Shown piece after piece: positions 32,420 through 40,624 of a stretch of 64,000 nt of DNA (positions are counted from its first letter, which is position 1; each line of letters starts with the position of its first letter). The DNA is from Marinobacter salinexigens (GTDB lineage: Bacteria > Pseudomonadota > Gammaproteobacteria > Pseudomonadales > Oleiphilaceae). The stretch spans positions 186,001-250,000 of the forward strand of contig NZ_VTUU01000005.1 of assembly GCF_008370345.1 (NCBI RefSeq), given 5' to 3'. The position numbers and the translations under genes were made by a program. Under the pieces are notes generated by a model. The model saw only the letters and a list, made by a program, of their open reading frames with translations. It was not told where the DNA came from and ran no database searches.

Positions 32420-33250
32420 ATGAATCTTTCTTTGAATCTATTCCAGGCTGCGTTTGGTGTTTACAGCCGATTGCTGCCATCGCGGGCTGCGTCTAAAGCC
32501 GTGGAGCTTATGACCAGCCCACGAATCAAGGCTGAACGGCGTGCTTCATCCCGAGAGCTATTCCACACGGTCGTGCCCCTCCGTAACAAAGGCTTTCTGT
32601 CGATTTATGGAAGTGGCCCGAAGAAAATTCTGCTCCTGCATGGATGGTCGGGCTGGATCGGACAATTCAAGGATCTATTGAGTGTGATAGATGCTGATGA
32701 ATACACCGTTTATGCCGTCCATCCGGCCGGGCATGGCGAATCGCAAGCTACCGAATCACATCCGGGTCGTTTTATAGAGGCAGTTCTGGAGGCCAATGAA
32801 TACGTGGGTGGTTCGTTTGATATTGGGGTCGGTCACTCACTGGGTGCCGCGGCGCTTGTTTATGCCCAAGCCAACAAGGGGTGCTTTGATCGCCTGGTAT
32901 TGGTCTCTGGCCCGGCAACGATTAAGGGGGTTCTCAGCCGGTTCGCCCGGTTTGTGAACCTTGGCCAGCGGAGTGAACGTGTTTTCGTACGTGATATGGA
33001 AGAAACGGTGGGGCTGAGTGTTGAACGCCTGGATTTGCTTGCGCTTGCGCCTGCGATCAAGACACCTGTGTTGCTCATCCACGATGATCTGGATTCAGAA
33101 GTCCCGGTTGCCGAATCCTGGGCCCTGCACGAGGCTTTTCCGAGGAGCCGTATGATCCATACAACGGGATATGGCCATAGCCGGCTGTTGCAGAATCCTG
33201 ACGTGGCTCGCGAAATTGTCGAGTTTACCAATTCCCCGTTCCGGCCCTGA
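32420..33250 (+). CDS. Alpha/beta hydrolase
   Basis: A 276-residue alpha/beta-hydrolase fold protein. It has the oxyanion segment LLLHGWSGWIGQF, nucleophile elbow GVGHSLGAAAL near residue 145, late acid in LLIHDDLDSEVPV, and His in TGYGHSRLL. It hydrolyses an ester, amide or epoxide of unknown kind. GAGG lies about nine bases before the ATG at 32420; an upstream ATG at 32366 is less likely. It is divergent from the glutaredoxin operon with a palindromic site between, and convergent with a small secreted peptide gene. Confidence 0.88.
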   Translation: MNLSLNLFQAAFGVYSRLLPSRAASKAVELMTSPRIKAERRASSRELFHTVVPLRNKGFLSIYGSGPKKILLLHGWSGWIGQFKDLLSVIDADEYTVYAVHPAGHGESQATESHPGRFIEAVLEANEYVGGSFDIGVGHSLGAAALVYAQANKGCFDRLVLVSGPATIKGVLSRFARFVNLGQRSERVFVRDMEETVGLSVERLDLLALAPAIKTPVLLIHDDLDSEVPVAESWALHEAFPRSRMIHTTGYGHSRLLQNPDVAREIVEFTNSPFRP

Positions 33251-33307
33251 TTCGGGATTAAAAACGCACCGTCCCTGGTGCTCAGACGCAGGTGAAACTG
33301 CTTACGC

Positions 33308-33559
33308 TTAACCGCGTCTGTCTGGACGTACTTCCCCGCGGATAACAATTTGACCACCGTATGGAGCTGGTTCTGCTTTCCGGTGTTTCGCGTCCCGGCC
33401 CTGAATTTCGCCACGAATGACGATCTGGCCGCTATAGGGCGCGGGCTGGGCCTGCTCGGAACGCGGCTCATCGGATTTACGGTCTGCCAGGGTAGCGTTA
33501 GCGGGCAGGGCGGAGGCGGCAAAGAGTGAAGCCAGGGTGATCAGTACAAATTTACGCAT
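33308..33559 (-). CDS. Small secreted peptide, TLADRKSD family member 2
   Basis: An 83-residue protein with a signal peptide (MRKFVLITLASLFAASALPA, cleavage after ANA), then TLADRKSD immediately at the mature N-terminus. Two copies of a repeat follow: APYSGQIVIRGEI and APYGGQIVIRGEV, separated by a basic linker. The 56-residue peptide at 19643-19813 has the same mature N-terminus and one copy of the repeat. GGAG lies about nine bases before the ATG. The mature form is small, basic and without cysteines. The function is unknown; it is likely periplasmic or secreted. Confidence 0.75.
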   Translation of the reverse strand: MRKFVLITLASLFAASALPANATLADRKSDEPRSEQAQPAPYSGQIVIRGEIQGRDAKHRKAEPAPYGGQIVIRGEVRPDRRG

Positions 33560-33850
33560 AACATGTTCTCCAAAGTTCGATGGGTTGATGCTCATACCGG
33601 AGTCGCCAATGGACCCGATATCAGATGAAGCGAAGTATGGAGTTGAAGAGCCGTAACGAATAATTCCCAAACGGTATGCAACACATCATTTTGGGTGATG
33701 GGCACTCGGCAGAAGAGCTCAAATAATGCACGTAGAACTACTTACCCATAAGCATGGGTGATGTTTTGAATACCAACGCTTTATTAGTCCTGAGCGCCAG
33801 TCAATCGAAGAATAGCGCCAACTTTACCGACACACTTTTCGGAGTTGGCT
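33560..33850. other. Divergent intergenic region between small peptide and lpxR
   Basis: No gene was recognised. The stretch holds the divergent promoters of the two flanking genes, but no convincing -35/-10 pair or palindrome was picked out. Confidence 0.3.
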
Positions 33851-34876
33851 ATGAATTCTCGTTTTCTGGTACCGATGTTTGCGGTCGCCCTGTTGGCCTT
33901 TACCGCCCATGCCGAGTCCGCAGACTCGGTGATGGCCCTGTCTACGGACAACGATCTCTTTGCTCCAACGCAGACAGATCGCGATTACACCGCCGGGGTG
34001 GCCATTACGTATTCCTCGAATTCCGAGGAATTCATTAAGAACCCGGTTTCGAGCATCAGTCAGGGACTGGATGGGTATGTGCTGCCATTCCTCGGAGGAA
34101 AGGTGGCGGAGCCAGAGAGCGCGGCGCTCGAGTTTGGGGTGTATGGCTTCACGCCCGAGGAGATCAAAGAGTCGGCCATTGACCGGAGCGATCGTCCATA
34201 CAGCAGCCTGGTTTACCTGTCGTCGAGCCAGAGCTATCAGGCCCTGGGCGCGAAATCGGGCTGGACGACATCAATGACCGTGGGCGTGCTGGGTCTGGAT
34301 GTTTTCAAATCCGGCCAGAATGCAGTTCACAAGGTAGTCGGTAGCGACCGGGCAAATGGCTGGGGCCACCAGATTTCCAATGGCGGAGAGCTGACCTTCC
34401 GGTATTCCGCTGCATACCATCAATACCTGGATGCCAGTCAGCCAAATCAGCAGTTCAAAGTGACGTATTTCGGTTCAGCCGGCTACCTGACTGAATTCGG
34501 TGCGGCCCTGGTTTTCAGGGATGGTTTGATCTCATCACCGGATAACCGCTTTAACCCCGAATTGATGGCTTACGGTGAACGCGCCCCCGGTGTGTCAGCC
34601 CCGGGTGGACGGGAAAACTACTTCTGGGGCGGAATGTCAGTCAAAGCTCGTGCCTACAATGCTTTCTTGCAGGGTCAATTCCGGGATTCGGACCATGAGC
34701 TGGATGCCAATGAGCTAAACATTCTCCTGGCCGAGGTCTGGGCTGGTTACACCCACAACTTCCTGGTGGGCACCGAACTGAGTTATGTGCTGCGCGTTCA
34801 GAGTTCCGAAATCAAATCCGGCACAGGGAACCGTACGCTTGCGTGGGGTGGGCTGGTGTTTAGCAAACGACTGTGA
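33851..34876 (+). CDS. lpxR: Lipid A deacylase LpxR family protein (DUF2219)
   Basis: A 341-residue outer-membrane protein. A signal peptide (cleavage after AHA) leads into the family opening STDNDLFAPTQTDRDYTAGV, where the Asn-Asp and Asp-Tyr-Thr-Gly residues near the active site are kept. Alternating amphipathic strands consistent with a 12-strand barrel follow, ending in Leu rather than the usual Phe. LpxR removes the 3'-acyloxyacyl group from lipid A at the outer membrane. GGAG lies seven bases before ATG 33851. The gene is monocistronic as far as can be seen. Confidence 0.82.
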   Translation: MNSRFLVPMFAVALLAFTAHAESADSVMALSTDNDLFAPTQTDRDYTAGVAITYSSNSEEFIKNPVSSISQGLDGYVLPFLGGKVAEPESAALEFGVYGFTPEEIKESAIDRSDRPYSSLVYLSSSQSYQALGAKSGWTTSMTVGVLGLDVFKSGQNAVHKVVGSDRANGWGHQISNGGELTFRYSAAYHQYLDASQPNQQFKVTYFGSAGYLTEFGAALVFRDGLISSPDNRFNPELMAYGERAPGVSAPGGRENYFWGGMSVKARAYNAFLQGQFRDSDHELDANELNILLAEVWAGYTHNFLVGTELSYVLRVQSSEIKSGTGNRTLAWGGLVFSKRL

Positions 34877-34993
34877 GAGCCAGACCGGAAATCATCATTA
34901 CAGGAAATGGAACTTATACAGTCCTGCAATTGGTTTTCAGTGACAGAAGGCCTCAATGTTCGAAACAGATTTAAACGTAGAGGAGGTTTGCCG

Positions 34994-35317
34994 ATGAGCA
35001 ACATAATAGAAGTAACAGATGTAAATTTTGAGCAGGAGGTTGTGAGGAGCGATCGCCCCGTGCTGGTGGATTTTTGGGCGCCCTGGTGCGGCCCCTGCAA
35101 GACGGTTGCTCCTATGCTTGAGGAAATCGCAGATGAGTTTGGTGAGCAACTGACGATTGCCAAAGTAAACGTGGATGACAGCCCGGACATTACTGCAAAA
35201 ATGCGCATCCGGGGCATTCCAACACTGTCCCTGTTCCAAGACGGCGGCGTTATTGCCCAGAAAACCGGGGCTGGCAGCCTGGGCGAGTTGAGGGCATTTG
35301 TGAAAGGACACCTTTAA
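34994..35317 (+). CDS. Thioredoxin
   Basis: A 107-residue classical thioredoxin with FWAPWCGPCK near residue 30 and cis-proline in RGIPTLSLF. Length and motifs match TrxA. AGGAGG lies eight bases before the ATG. It is followed by a hairpin terminator, and a group IIC intron is inserted just beyond it, a preferred site for that class. The gene itself is intact. Confidence 0.93.
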   Translation: MSNIIEVTDVNFEQEVVRSDRPVLVDFWAPWCGPCKTVAPMLEEIADEFGEQLTIAKVNVDDSPDITAKMRIRGIPTLSLFQDGGVIAQKTGAGSLGELRAFVKGHL

Positions 35318-35327
35318 CACCTGTTCA

Positions 35328-35352
35328 AAGCCTCCCGAAAGGGGGGCTTCTT
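35328..35352 (+). terminator. Terminator of the thioredoxin gene and target of the intron
   Basis: AAGCCTCCC, a GAAA loop and GGGGGGCTT form a stem 11 bases after the stop codon, followed by CTTCG. The original T-rich tail is interrupted by the intron, which begins at 35357. Confidence 0.7.
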
Positions 35353-35356
35353 CGTA

Positions 35357-37282
35357 GTGCGCCAGGCATGGCGCGTAGCGCCTTGACGGGCGCTGTTCCG
35401 GTACAGGTGGTGCTGGCCGGATGACTTGGGGGTGCAAGTCCCCTGTGGGCCCGGCAAGGGGAACCACTAGCCGGACGGCAAGGGTGTCCACCGCGAGGTG
35501 GAATCTGAAGGAAGCCGCAGGCAAAACACTGGCCCGACGAACAGAAATCGCATTTGAGGCGGTCACACCGGGTAAGACGGCTACTATCGTCAAAGCCCAA
35601 TACTTGCACGGAAGGTGTGGACGTAAATGCGGCAGGCATAAGTGTGAAGGTCACGCGTCTTACCCTGGGAAGTCTGGTTCTCTGCCGCTGTGCTACTCAC
35701 TTCGCGAGAGGTGGGGATGGAGTGCCAGAACTCAGCCTAGGTCATAGTAGGTACGTCACCGCGTACTGAAGGACCGAACATGGTTGGCCGCTAGTAGGCG
35801 GTAAGTTCTCGTGATGCGCTAATGAAGACAGAAGCGACCCGGATGGGTCAGGGCATTCAGGAAGGAGTCGGGCGGAACCCGGCAGGTACTGAAGTCCGTG
35901 TCGAGGCAGACGCGGGGGCTCACTCGTGGACGAACGCGGAGCCGAATACGCTGATGGAGCAGGTGCTTGAGCGCCCGAACCTGATGCGTGCGTATCAGCG
36001 GGTGGTGTCCAATAAAGGCGCGGCTGGTGTCGATCGGATGCCGGTGACCGCTTTGAAGAGCCACCTGCAACAGCATTGGCCAACGTTGCGTGAGCGATTG
36101 TTGGCCGGAGATTACTATCCTCAGCCGGTACGCCGGGTCAGTATCCCCAAGCCGCAAGGCGGCGAACGGATACTGGGTATCCCGACGGTACAGGATCGCC
36201 TGATCCAACAGGCGCTTCACCAAGTGTTGAGCCCGATACTGGAACCGAGCTTCTCGGACCACAGCTACGGGTTCCGTCCCGGTCGAAGCGCCCATCAGGC
36301 GGTCAAGACGATGCAACGGCACATCAATGACGGCTACCGCTGGGTGGTCGACCTGGATCTGGCCCAATTCTTTGACCGGGTCAACCACGATGTGCTGATG
36401 AGCCTGCTGGCTCGTCGCATCACCGACCGACGGATACTCACTCTGATCCGACGATACCTGCGAGCCGGCATGCTCGAAGGTGGGCTGGTCAGCCCGAGGC
36501 GGGAAGGGACACCGCAAGGTGGCCCTCTGTCCCCCTTGCTCTCCAACGTACTCCTGACCGAACTGGATCGGGAGCTGGAGCGCCGGGGCCATCGGTTCTG
36601 CCGCTACGCGGACGACTGCAACATCTATGTCCGAAGCGAACGAGCCGGACACCGGGTCATGACCAGCATTACCCGCTTCCTGGAAAGGCATCTTCGCCTG
36701 AAAGTGAACGCAGACAAGAGTGCTGTGGATCGCCCGTGGCGCCGGAGCTTCCTGGGATACAGTGTGAGCTGGCACAAGCAGGTGCGGTTGCGGATTGCAC
36801 CGAAGAGTCTGCAGGCTTTTATGGCTAAACTGCGTCCGCTACTCAGACGATCGCGCGGGCAGTCGCTACCGGCGACCCTCCAGAAGCTGAACCCGGTACT
36901 ACGGGGCTGGGCGAACTACTATCGCCTGACGGCCTCGAAACGACCGGTTGAAGCACTGGATGGCTGGATACGACGACGCCTCCGGTTAATCCTGTGGCGA
37001 CAATGGAAGCGGCCCTATACACGGGCCCGCAACCTGATGCGGCTTGGTCTGACGGAGCAACGGGCTTGGATGAGTGCGACGAACGGTCGTGGTCCTTGGT
37101 GGAATAGCGGTGCATCTCATATGAACGCGGCGCTGCCCAAGAGGGTGTTCATCGATCTGTCTCTGGTAAGCTTGCTGGATACGATGGTTAGGCTTCAGCG
37201 CCAACCGTGAACCGCCGTGGTACGGAACCGTATGCCCGGTGGTGTGAGAGGACGGGGGAGGTAACTCCCCCTCCTACTCGAT
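35357..37282 (+). mobile_element. Group II intron, bacterial class C
   Basis: The 5' end GTGCGCC matches the group II 5' consensus. Structured RNA of about 460 bases precedes the reverse transcriptase frame. Beyond the frame, 37208-37246 can form a domain V hairpin (ACCGCCG pairing with CGGTGGT), followed by a domain VI stem (GGGGGAGG/CTCCCCC) ending CTACTCGAT. Total length is about 1.9 kb. Location directly after a Rho-independent terminator and lack of an endonuclease domain fit class C. The precise 3' boundary is set by the expected terminal AT and could differ by a base or two. Confidence 0.85.
35822..37210 (+). CDS. ltrA: Group II intron reverse transcriptase/maturase
   Basis: A 462-residue intron-encoded protein. 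The reverse transcriptase domain (residues about 40-300) has SYGFRPGRSAHQA, TPQGGPLSPLLSN and the catalytic YADD at 262-265. A maturase (domain X) region follows, with LNPVLRGWANYYR and a basic C-terminus. It helps the RNA fold and splice and copies the inserted intron into DNA. There is no C-terminal HNH endonuclease, as in class C introns. All reverse transcriptase blocks are intact, so the element may still be active. Confidence 0.95.
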   Translation: MKTEATRMGQGIQEGVGRNPAGTEVRVEADAGAHSWTNAEPNTLMEQVLERPNLMRAYQRVVSNKGAAGVDRMPVTALKSHLQQHWPTLRERLLAGDYYPQPVRRVSIPKPQGGERILGIPTVQDRLIQQALHQVLSPILEPSFSDHSYGFRPGRSAHQAVKTMQRHINDGYRWVVDLDLAQFFDRVNHDVLMSLLARRITDRRILTLIRRYLRAGMLEGGLVSPRREGTPQGGPLSPLLSNVLLTELDRELERRGHRFCRYADDCNIYVRSERAGHRVMTSITRFLERHLRLKVNADKSAVDRPWRRSFLGYSVSWHKQVRLRIAPKSLQAFMAKLRPLLRRSRGQSLPATLQKLNPVLRGWANYYRLTASKRPVEALDGWIRRRLRLILWRQWKRPYTRARNLMRLGLTEQRAWMSATNGRGPWWNSGASHMNAALPKRVFIDLSLVSLLDTMVRLQRQP

Positions 37283-37370
37283 TAAAGGTCGTCACACCCG
37301 CCTTTCCCGCGATTGCGGTGGAACCATTTGCCAGCCAAACTTGTCCGGTTGTCATGACCAAGATCGTTGA

Positions 37371-38324
37371 ATGAAAACTCAAGAACTCCAGCTGCTGTAC
37401 ATCTTCGATGCCATTATGACTGAGCGCTCAGTGACCCGTGCAGCAGACCGGCTCGCCATGACTCAGCCCGCCGTGTCCAATGCGATTTCAAGGATGCGCC
37501 AGATCTGGAACGACCCGCTGTTCGTTCGTAAGGGCCGAAACATTGAACCGACATCCTATGCGCTCAGTCTCTGGGACCAGGTTGGCGATCATATGTATGC
37601 GCTGACCAATGCGGTCAGTGCAACTCAGTTCGATCCGGCCACGTCAAAGCGAAAGTTTCGCATCGCAGTAACGGATGTGACGGTCGAAATGATCTGGCGT
37701 CAGCTGATTGAGCTACTGGAGCGTGAGGCGCCAGGAGTGGACGTCCACGCTGTACCCTACACGCCAGAGGGTACCTACGACGACCTGCGTGAGGCCCATG
37801 TGGATCTAGCGGTCGGTATGCTTACCCAGCACGATCACAGCTTGCGGAGCACCTGGTTATTCGAGGGCGGGTATGTTCTGGCAATGCGCGCTGACCATCC
37901 GCTGGCTGGCCAGCAGATCACCATGGAGGAATTCCTTGAGGCCCGCCACCTGCTCGTGACGATGTCGGGTGATGCCCATGGTTTCGTGGATAGTTACCTG
38001 GATCAGAAGGGACATAGCAGACGCATTGCGGCCACTGTTAACCATTTTTCGATTGTTCCCCAGATTCTCAGGGAGTCGAACCTCATTGCGGCGGTTCCGG
38101 AATTGATCAGCCAGGACTGCGGGTTCGTAGACGGGCTCTGGATGGGTCAGCTGCCTTTCGAAGTAGATCCGACCAGCCTTTACCTCATCTGGCACACGCG
38201 CCACGACCGCGATCCCGGTATCGTCTGGTTGCGAAACCACGTTGAACGGCTCCTTCGTGAGCGCTGGCATGACATCATGACCAATTCGCCGTGTGGCCAT
38301 TCGGCCGTAAAAGCCATCGCCTGA
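37371..38324 (+). CDS. LysR family transcriptional regulator (paralog 2)
   Basis: A 317-residue LysR-type regulator nearly parallel to that at 18587-19567. The DNA-binding region reads LLYIFDAIMTERSVTRAADR and TQPAVSNAISRMRQIWNDPLF. The effector domain has the same HDHSLRSTWLFEGGYVLAM and SLYLIWHTRHDRDPGI blocks. The two differ through most of the C-terminal tail. Its upstream region is now occupied by the intron's 3' end, 88 bases away, which may have altered its promoter. A kinase-like gene follows in the same direction. Confidence 0.9.
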   Translation: MKTQELQLLYIFDAIMTERSVTRAADRLAMTQPAVSNAISRMRQIWNDPLFVRKGRNIEPTSYALSLWDQVGDHMYALTNAVSATQFDPATSKRKFRIAVTDVTVEMIWRQLIELLEREAPGVDVHAVPYTPEGTYDDLREAHVDLAVGMLTQHDHSLRSTWLFEGGYVLAMRADHPLAGQQITMEEFLEARHLLVTMSGDAHGFVDSYLDQKGHSRRIAATVNHFSIVPQILRESNLIAAVPELISQDCGFVDGLWMGQLPFEVDPTSLYLIWHTRHDRDPGIVWLRNHVERLLRERWHDIMTNSPCGHSAVKAIA

Positions 38325-38515
38325 AGTGCTTGAAATTCCAGTCATCATTTTCCGTGATGACAAAGATACCGCAACGGAATTATTCAGCCTTCCGAAAACT
38401 TCTAATAATCCCTCCCAGATGCCGCGGACTGCGGCATCGGCAATGGCTTGGTTAGACCACCAGTGATCCGGCCAGCTTGCCCAAAAATCTAGATGTTCTG
38501 GAGTTGGGAGGGGAA

Positions 38516-39277
38516 ATGAACGGCCAAACGAAATGCCCGTCGATAGGGTCCAGCTGGCAGCCTGCTGCAATCACGGATGCTTCGGACCAGAAATGGTACA
38601 AGCCAATCATTTCTGTAAACGCCGACAGCAGCGGTAACAGGCATGTATACAAGGCTTTCAGATTTTCCCGGGGCCTGCTCGGGAATTACTTCAGGTTTCT
38701 CGCGTCTCACGAATTCAGGATGTTGAAGAAAGTAGAGCCCCTTAATTTCACGCCGGATCAAGCCTCTCGGCCATCGGACAGGTCGCCTACCATTCATTAT
38801 CGCTTGATTGAGGGTAGGCCGGTAAAAGACATTGCCGCCGGCAATGCGCTACCGGACAACTTCTTCTCACAGCTTTTCAGTGACGTGAAAACCTTGCACC
38901 AGCATGGCGTTGCCCACATGGACCTTGGCAATTCAGGCAACATTCTGGTTTCGGGTCGCGGCGGCGTCCCCGCAATCATCGATTTTGGCTCCGCCATCCC
39001 CTTGAGTTGGCTGCCATCGTCTGTCCAGAGTTGGGCCTGTCGGAAGGATATCCTGGGCGTCCTTAAGCTCTGGCATCGGTTCGATAGTGAATCCATGCCG
39101 CTGTTTCTTCAACACTATTACCAGAGTAATTACCGCAAAAACATCTACACGCCCAAGCGTTTCCTGAAGGCGTTAAGGCGTTGGGTGACAGGCGACGCTG
39201 GCTCGGGAGATATGTCCGGACTTGCGACTGTGATCAGTGTGTTCTTCGGGCTCCTGGTGCTGGTGTCTTTCACCTGA
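38516..39277 (+). CDS. Small kinase-like protein with C-terminal membrane helix
   Basis: A 253-residue protein with a compact kinase-like fold. The catalytic loop is VAHMDLGNSGNILV and the metal-binding segment AIIDFGSAIP, as in lipopolysaccharide core kinases and RIO-like kinases. The N-terminal lobe is short; a Lys in HVYKAFRFSRG may be the ATP-contacting one. A hydrophobic segment at the extreme C-terminus (LATVISVFFGLLVLVSF) could anchor it to the inner membrane. GGAGGGG precedes the ATG. It may phosphorylate a lipid, sugar or protein; the target cannot be inferred. Confidence 0.75.
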   Translation: MNGQTKCPSIGSSWQPAAITDASDQKWYKPIISVNADSSGNRHVYKAFRFSRGLLGNYFRFLASHEFRMLKKVEPLNFTPDQASRPSDRSPTIHYRLIEGRPVKDIAAGNALPDNFFSQLFSDVKTLHQHGVAHMDLGNSGNILVSGRGGVPAIIDFGSAIPLSWLPSSVQSWACRKDILGVLKLWHRFDSESMPLFLQHYYQSNYRKNIYTPKRFLKALRRWVTGDAGSGDMSGLATVISVFFGLLVLVSFT

Positions 39278-39320
39278 AGAGCGGTATTTAGCCGCTCATG
39301 CTTTTGCGCAGACAAAAAAA

Positions 39321-39346
39321 GGGGCGGTCATGGTCCGCCCCTTTTT
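39321..39346. terminator. Bidirectional terminator
   Basis: GGGGCGG and CCGCCCC form a stem with a seven-base loop, preceded by seven A residues and followed by five T residues, so it can serve both the kinase-like gene and the convergent small peptide gene. Confidence 0.85.
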
Positions 39347-39358
39347 GGTGTGCTCAGC

Positions 39359-39502
39359 TTAGTTGCTGACACCAAGATCGACTTTTTCGATTGCTGGATT
39401 GTTTCCACGATCGATATCTTCCTGGCTCACACCTTCAGCCTGTGCGAATGCAGAGAAAGCGATTACGGAGAAAACGAGAAAGAACTTGTTGATTGCGTTC
39501 AT
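39359..39502 (-). CDS. 47-residue secreted peptide
   Basis: A short frame with a signal peptide (MNAINKFFLVFSVIAFSAFA, likely cut after AQA) and a mature acidic peptide of about 26 residues, EGVSQEDIDRG through EKVDLGVSN. AAGGTGG lies about eight bases before the ATG, and a terminator lies just beyond the stop, both supporting a real gene. It shares architecture, though not sequence motifs, with the peptides at 19643 and 33308. Function unknown; it would act in the periplasm or outside. Confidence 0.65.
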   Translation of the reverse strand: MNAINKFFLVFSVIAFSAFAQAEGVSQEDIDRGNNPAIEKVDLGVSN

Positions 39503-39615
39503 GTGATATTCCACCTTTTAAGAAAGTTAAGTTAGACAGCATCGCCGTATGGGCTTGATGGTTATTCTCTTGGTTTCCCGTCTTCAGAAAAAATTGCTTT
39601 GCGGTATACAACACA

Positions 39616-40506
39616 TCAGGTCAGGTGAGGGGTTATCTCTACTTCGACAACGTCTCGAATCGTGCCCCGGCCACCCGCGAACAGGTTTTCTATTCTGTCG
39701 TCGGAACCAATGGTCAGCCTTACGTTGATCACACTTGGTGAAGGTGTGGCCATCCAGCGACCCTGTTCGATGGTAAATTCCTGTCTTTGCATACCCAGTT
39801 GCTCACGCAGATAGCACGCCAACGGCCCTGCAGCCATTCCCGTCGCAGACTCCTCCAGGATGCCGTAGCGGGGTGCAAACATGCGGGCGCCTGCGTCTCT
39901 GCCGGCGCCAACGCCATCGAGGGAGAACACGTAGAACCCGATCAGATCCAGAGCTTCGCTGAGTTTCTCGATGAGGCTGAAATCCGGCTCAAGACTTTTA
40001 ATCGTTTCGCTGTCGCGAATGCCCAGCACCACAAAGCTGTTCCCGGTATTAACCAGCATCGGCTCGGCACCCTCGATCAGATCCTCAGCAGTTATTCCAA
40101 GTGAGAGCAGGGCGGTCTGTAGATCATTGTCGTCCAGCGGCTCGAAGCGAGGACCTTTCTGTTCCATATAGGCGGCTTCGCCCTCCATGTTGACTGTTCG
40201 CAGGCCATCTATGGTCTCTTTCGACGAACAATCATTCGCTAGCAGACCTTTTTGCCTCAGAAAGCTGAAGGTTGCGATGGTCGCGTGGCCGCAATGTGCG
40301 ATTTGCTGGGTTGGTGTGAAGAATTCCAGCTTTATGTCTGCTGAGTCCGAAGGGGAGACAAAAGCCGTTTCCGAAAGCCCGACAGCAGCGGCGATCTTCT
40401 GTTTTTCCGCGGAGCTGAAGCGTTCGGCGTGCAGCACAACACCGGCAGGGTTGCCGCCTGAATCGCCGTCGACAAAGGCACTGATGATTGGGACTTCAAT
40501 TTTCAT
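39616..40506 (-). CDS. PhzF family isomerase-like protein
   Basis: A 296-residue protein of the PhzF/diaminopimelate epimerase-like fold. It has FVDGDSGGNPAGVVL at the start, the catalytic Glu in VGLSETAFV, FTPTQQIAHCGHATIATF, and the second-half GILEESATGMAAGPLACYL. PhzF isomerises a phenazine precursor in some bacteria; most homologs, including ones outside phenazine clusters like this, have unknown substrates. Start 40506 (MKIEVPIIS) is the homology start. It is divergent from the GcvA-like LysR regulator, which probably controls it. Confidence 0.88.
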   Translation of the reverse strand: MKIEVPIISAFVDGDSGGNPAGVVLHAERFSSAEKQKIAAAVGLSETAFVSPSDSADIKLEFFTPTQQIAHCGHATIATFSFLRQKGLLANDCSSKETIDGLRTVNMEGEAAYMEQKGPRFEPLDDNDLQTALLSLGITAEDLIEGAEPMLVNTGNSFVVLGIRDSETIKSLEPDFSLIEKLSEALDLIGFYVFSLDGVGAGRDAGARMFAPRYGILEESATGMAAGPLACYLREQLGMQRQEFTIEQGRWMATPSPSVINVRLTIGSDDRIENLFAGGRGTIRDVVEVEITPHLT

Positions 40507-40589
40507 GATGCGTTTTCCTTCAGTGGGTTTAGTCACTAAATGTTTTCAATGAACGGTGCGGATAACAAACGGGTAAAACTGGTATATGC

Positions 40590-40606
40590 TTAATTAAAAA
40601 TTAACC
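40590..40606. promoter_or_regulatory. AT-rich inverted repeat between phzF-like and LysR genes
   Basis: TTAATT and AATTAA flank AAA in the divergent region, about 20 bases before the LysR start codon. The other member of this LysR pair has a comparable TTAAT/TTAAG palindrome in the same position, suggesting a shared type of operator. Confidence 0.4.
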
Positions 40607-40624
40607 GTAAGTAGAGTGGAGCCA

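Noticed and set aside
35819..36775. 318-codon minus-strand frame within the intron
   Set aside because: Antisense to the reverse transcriptase; no start signal or family.
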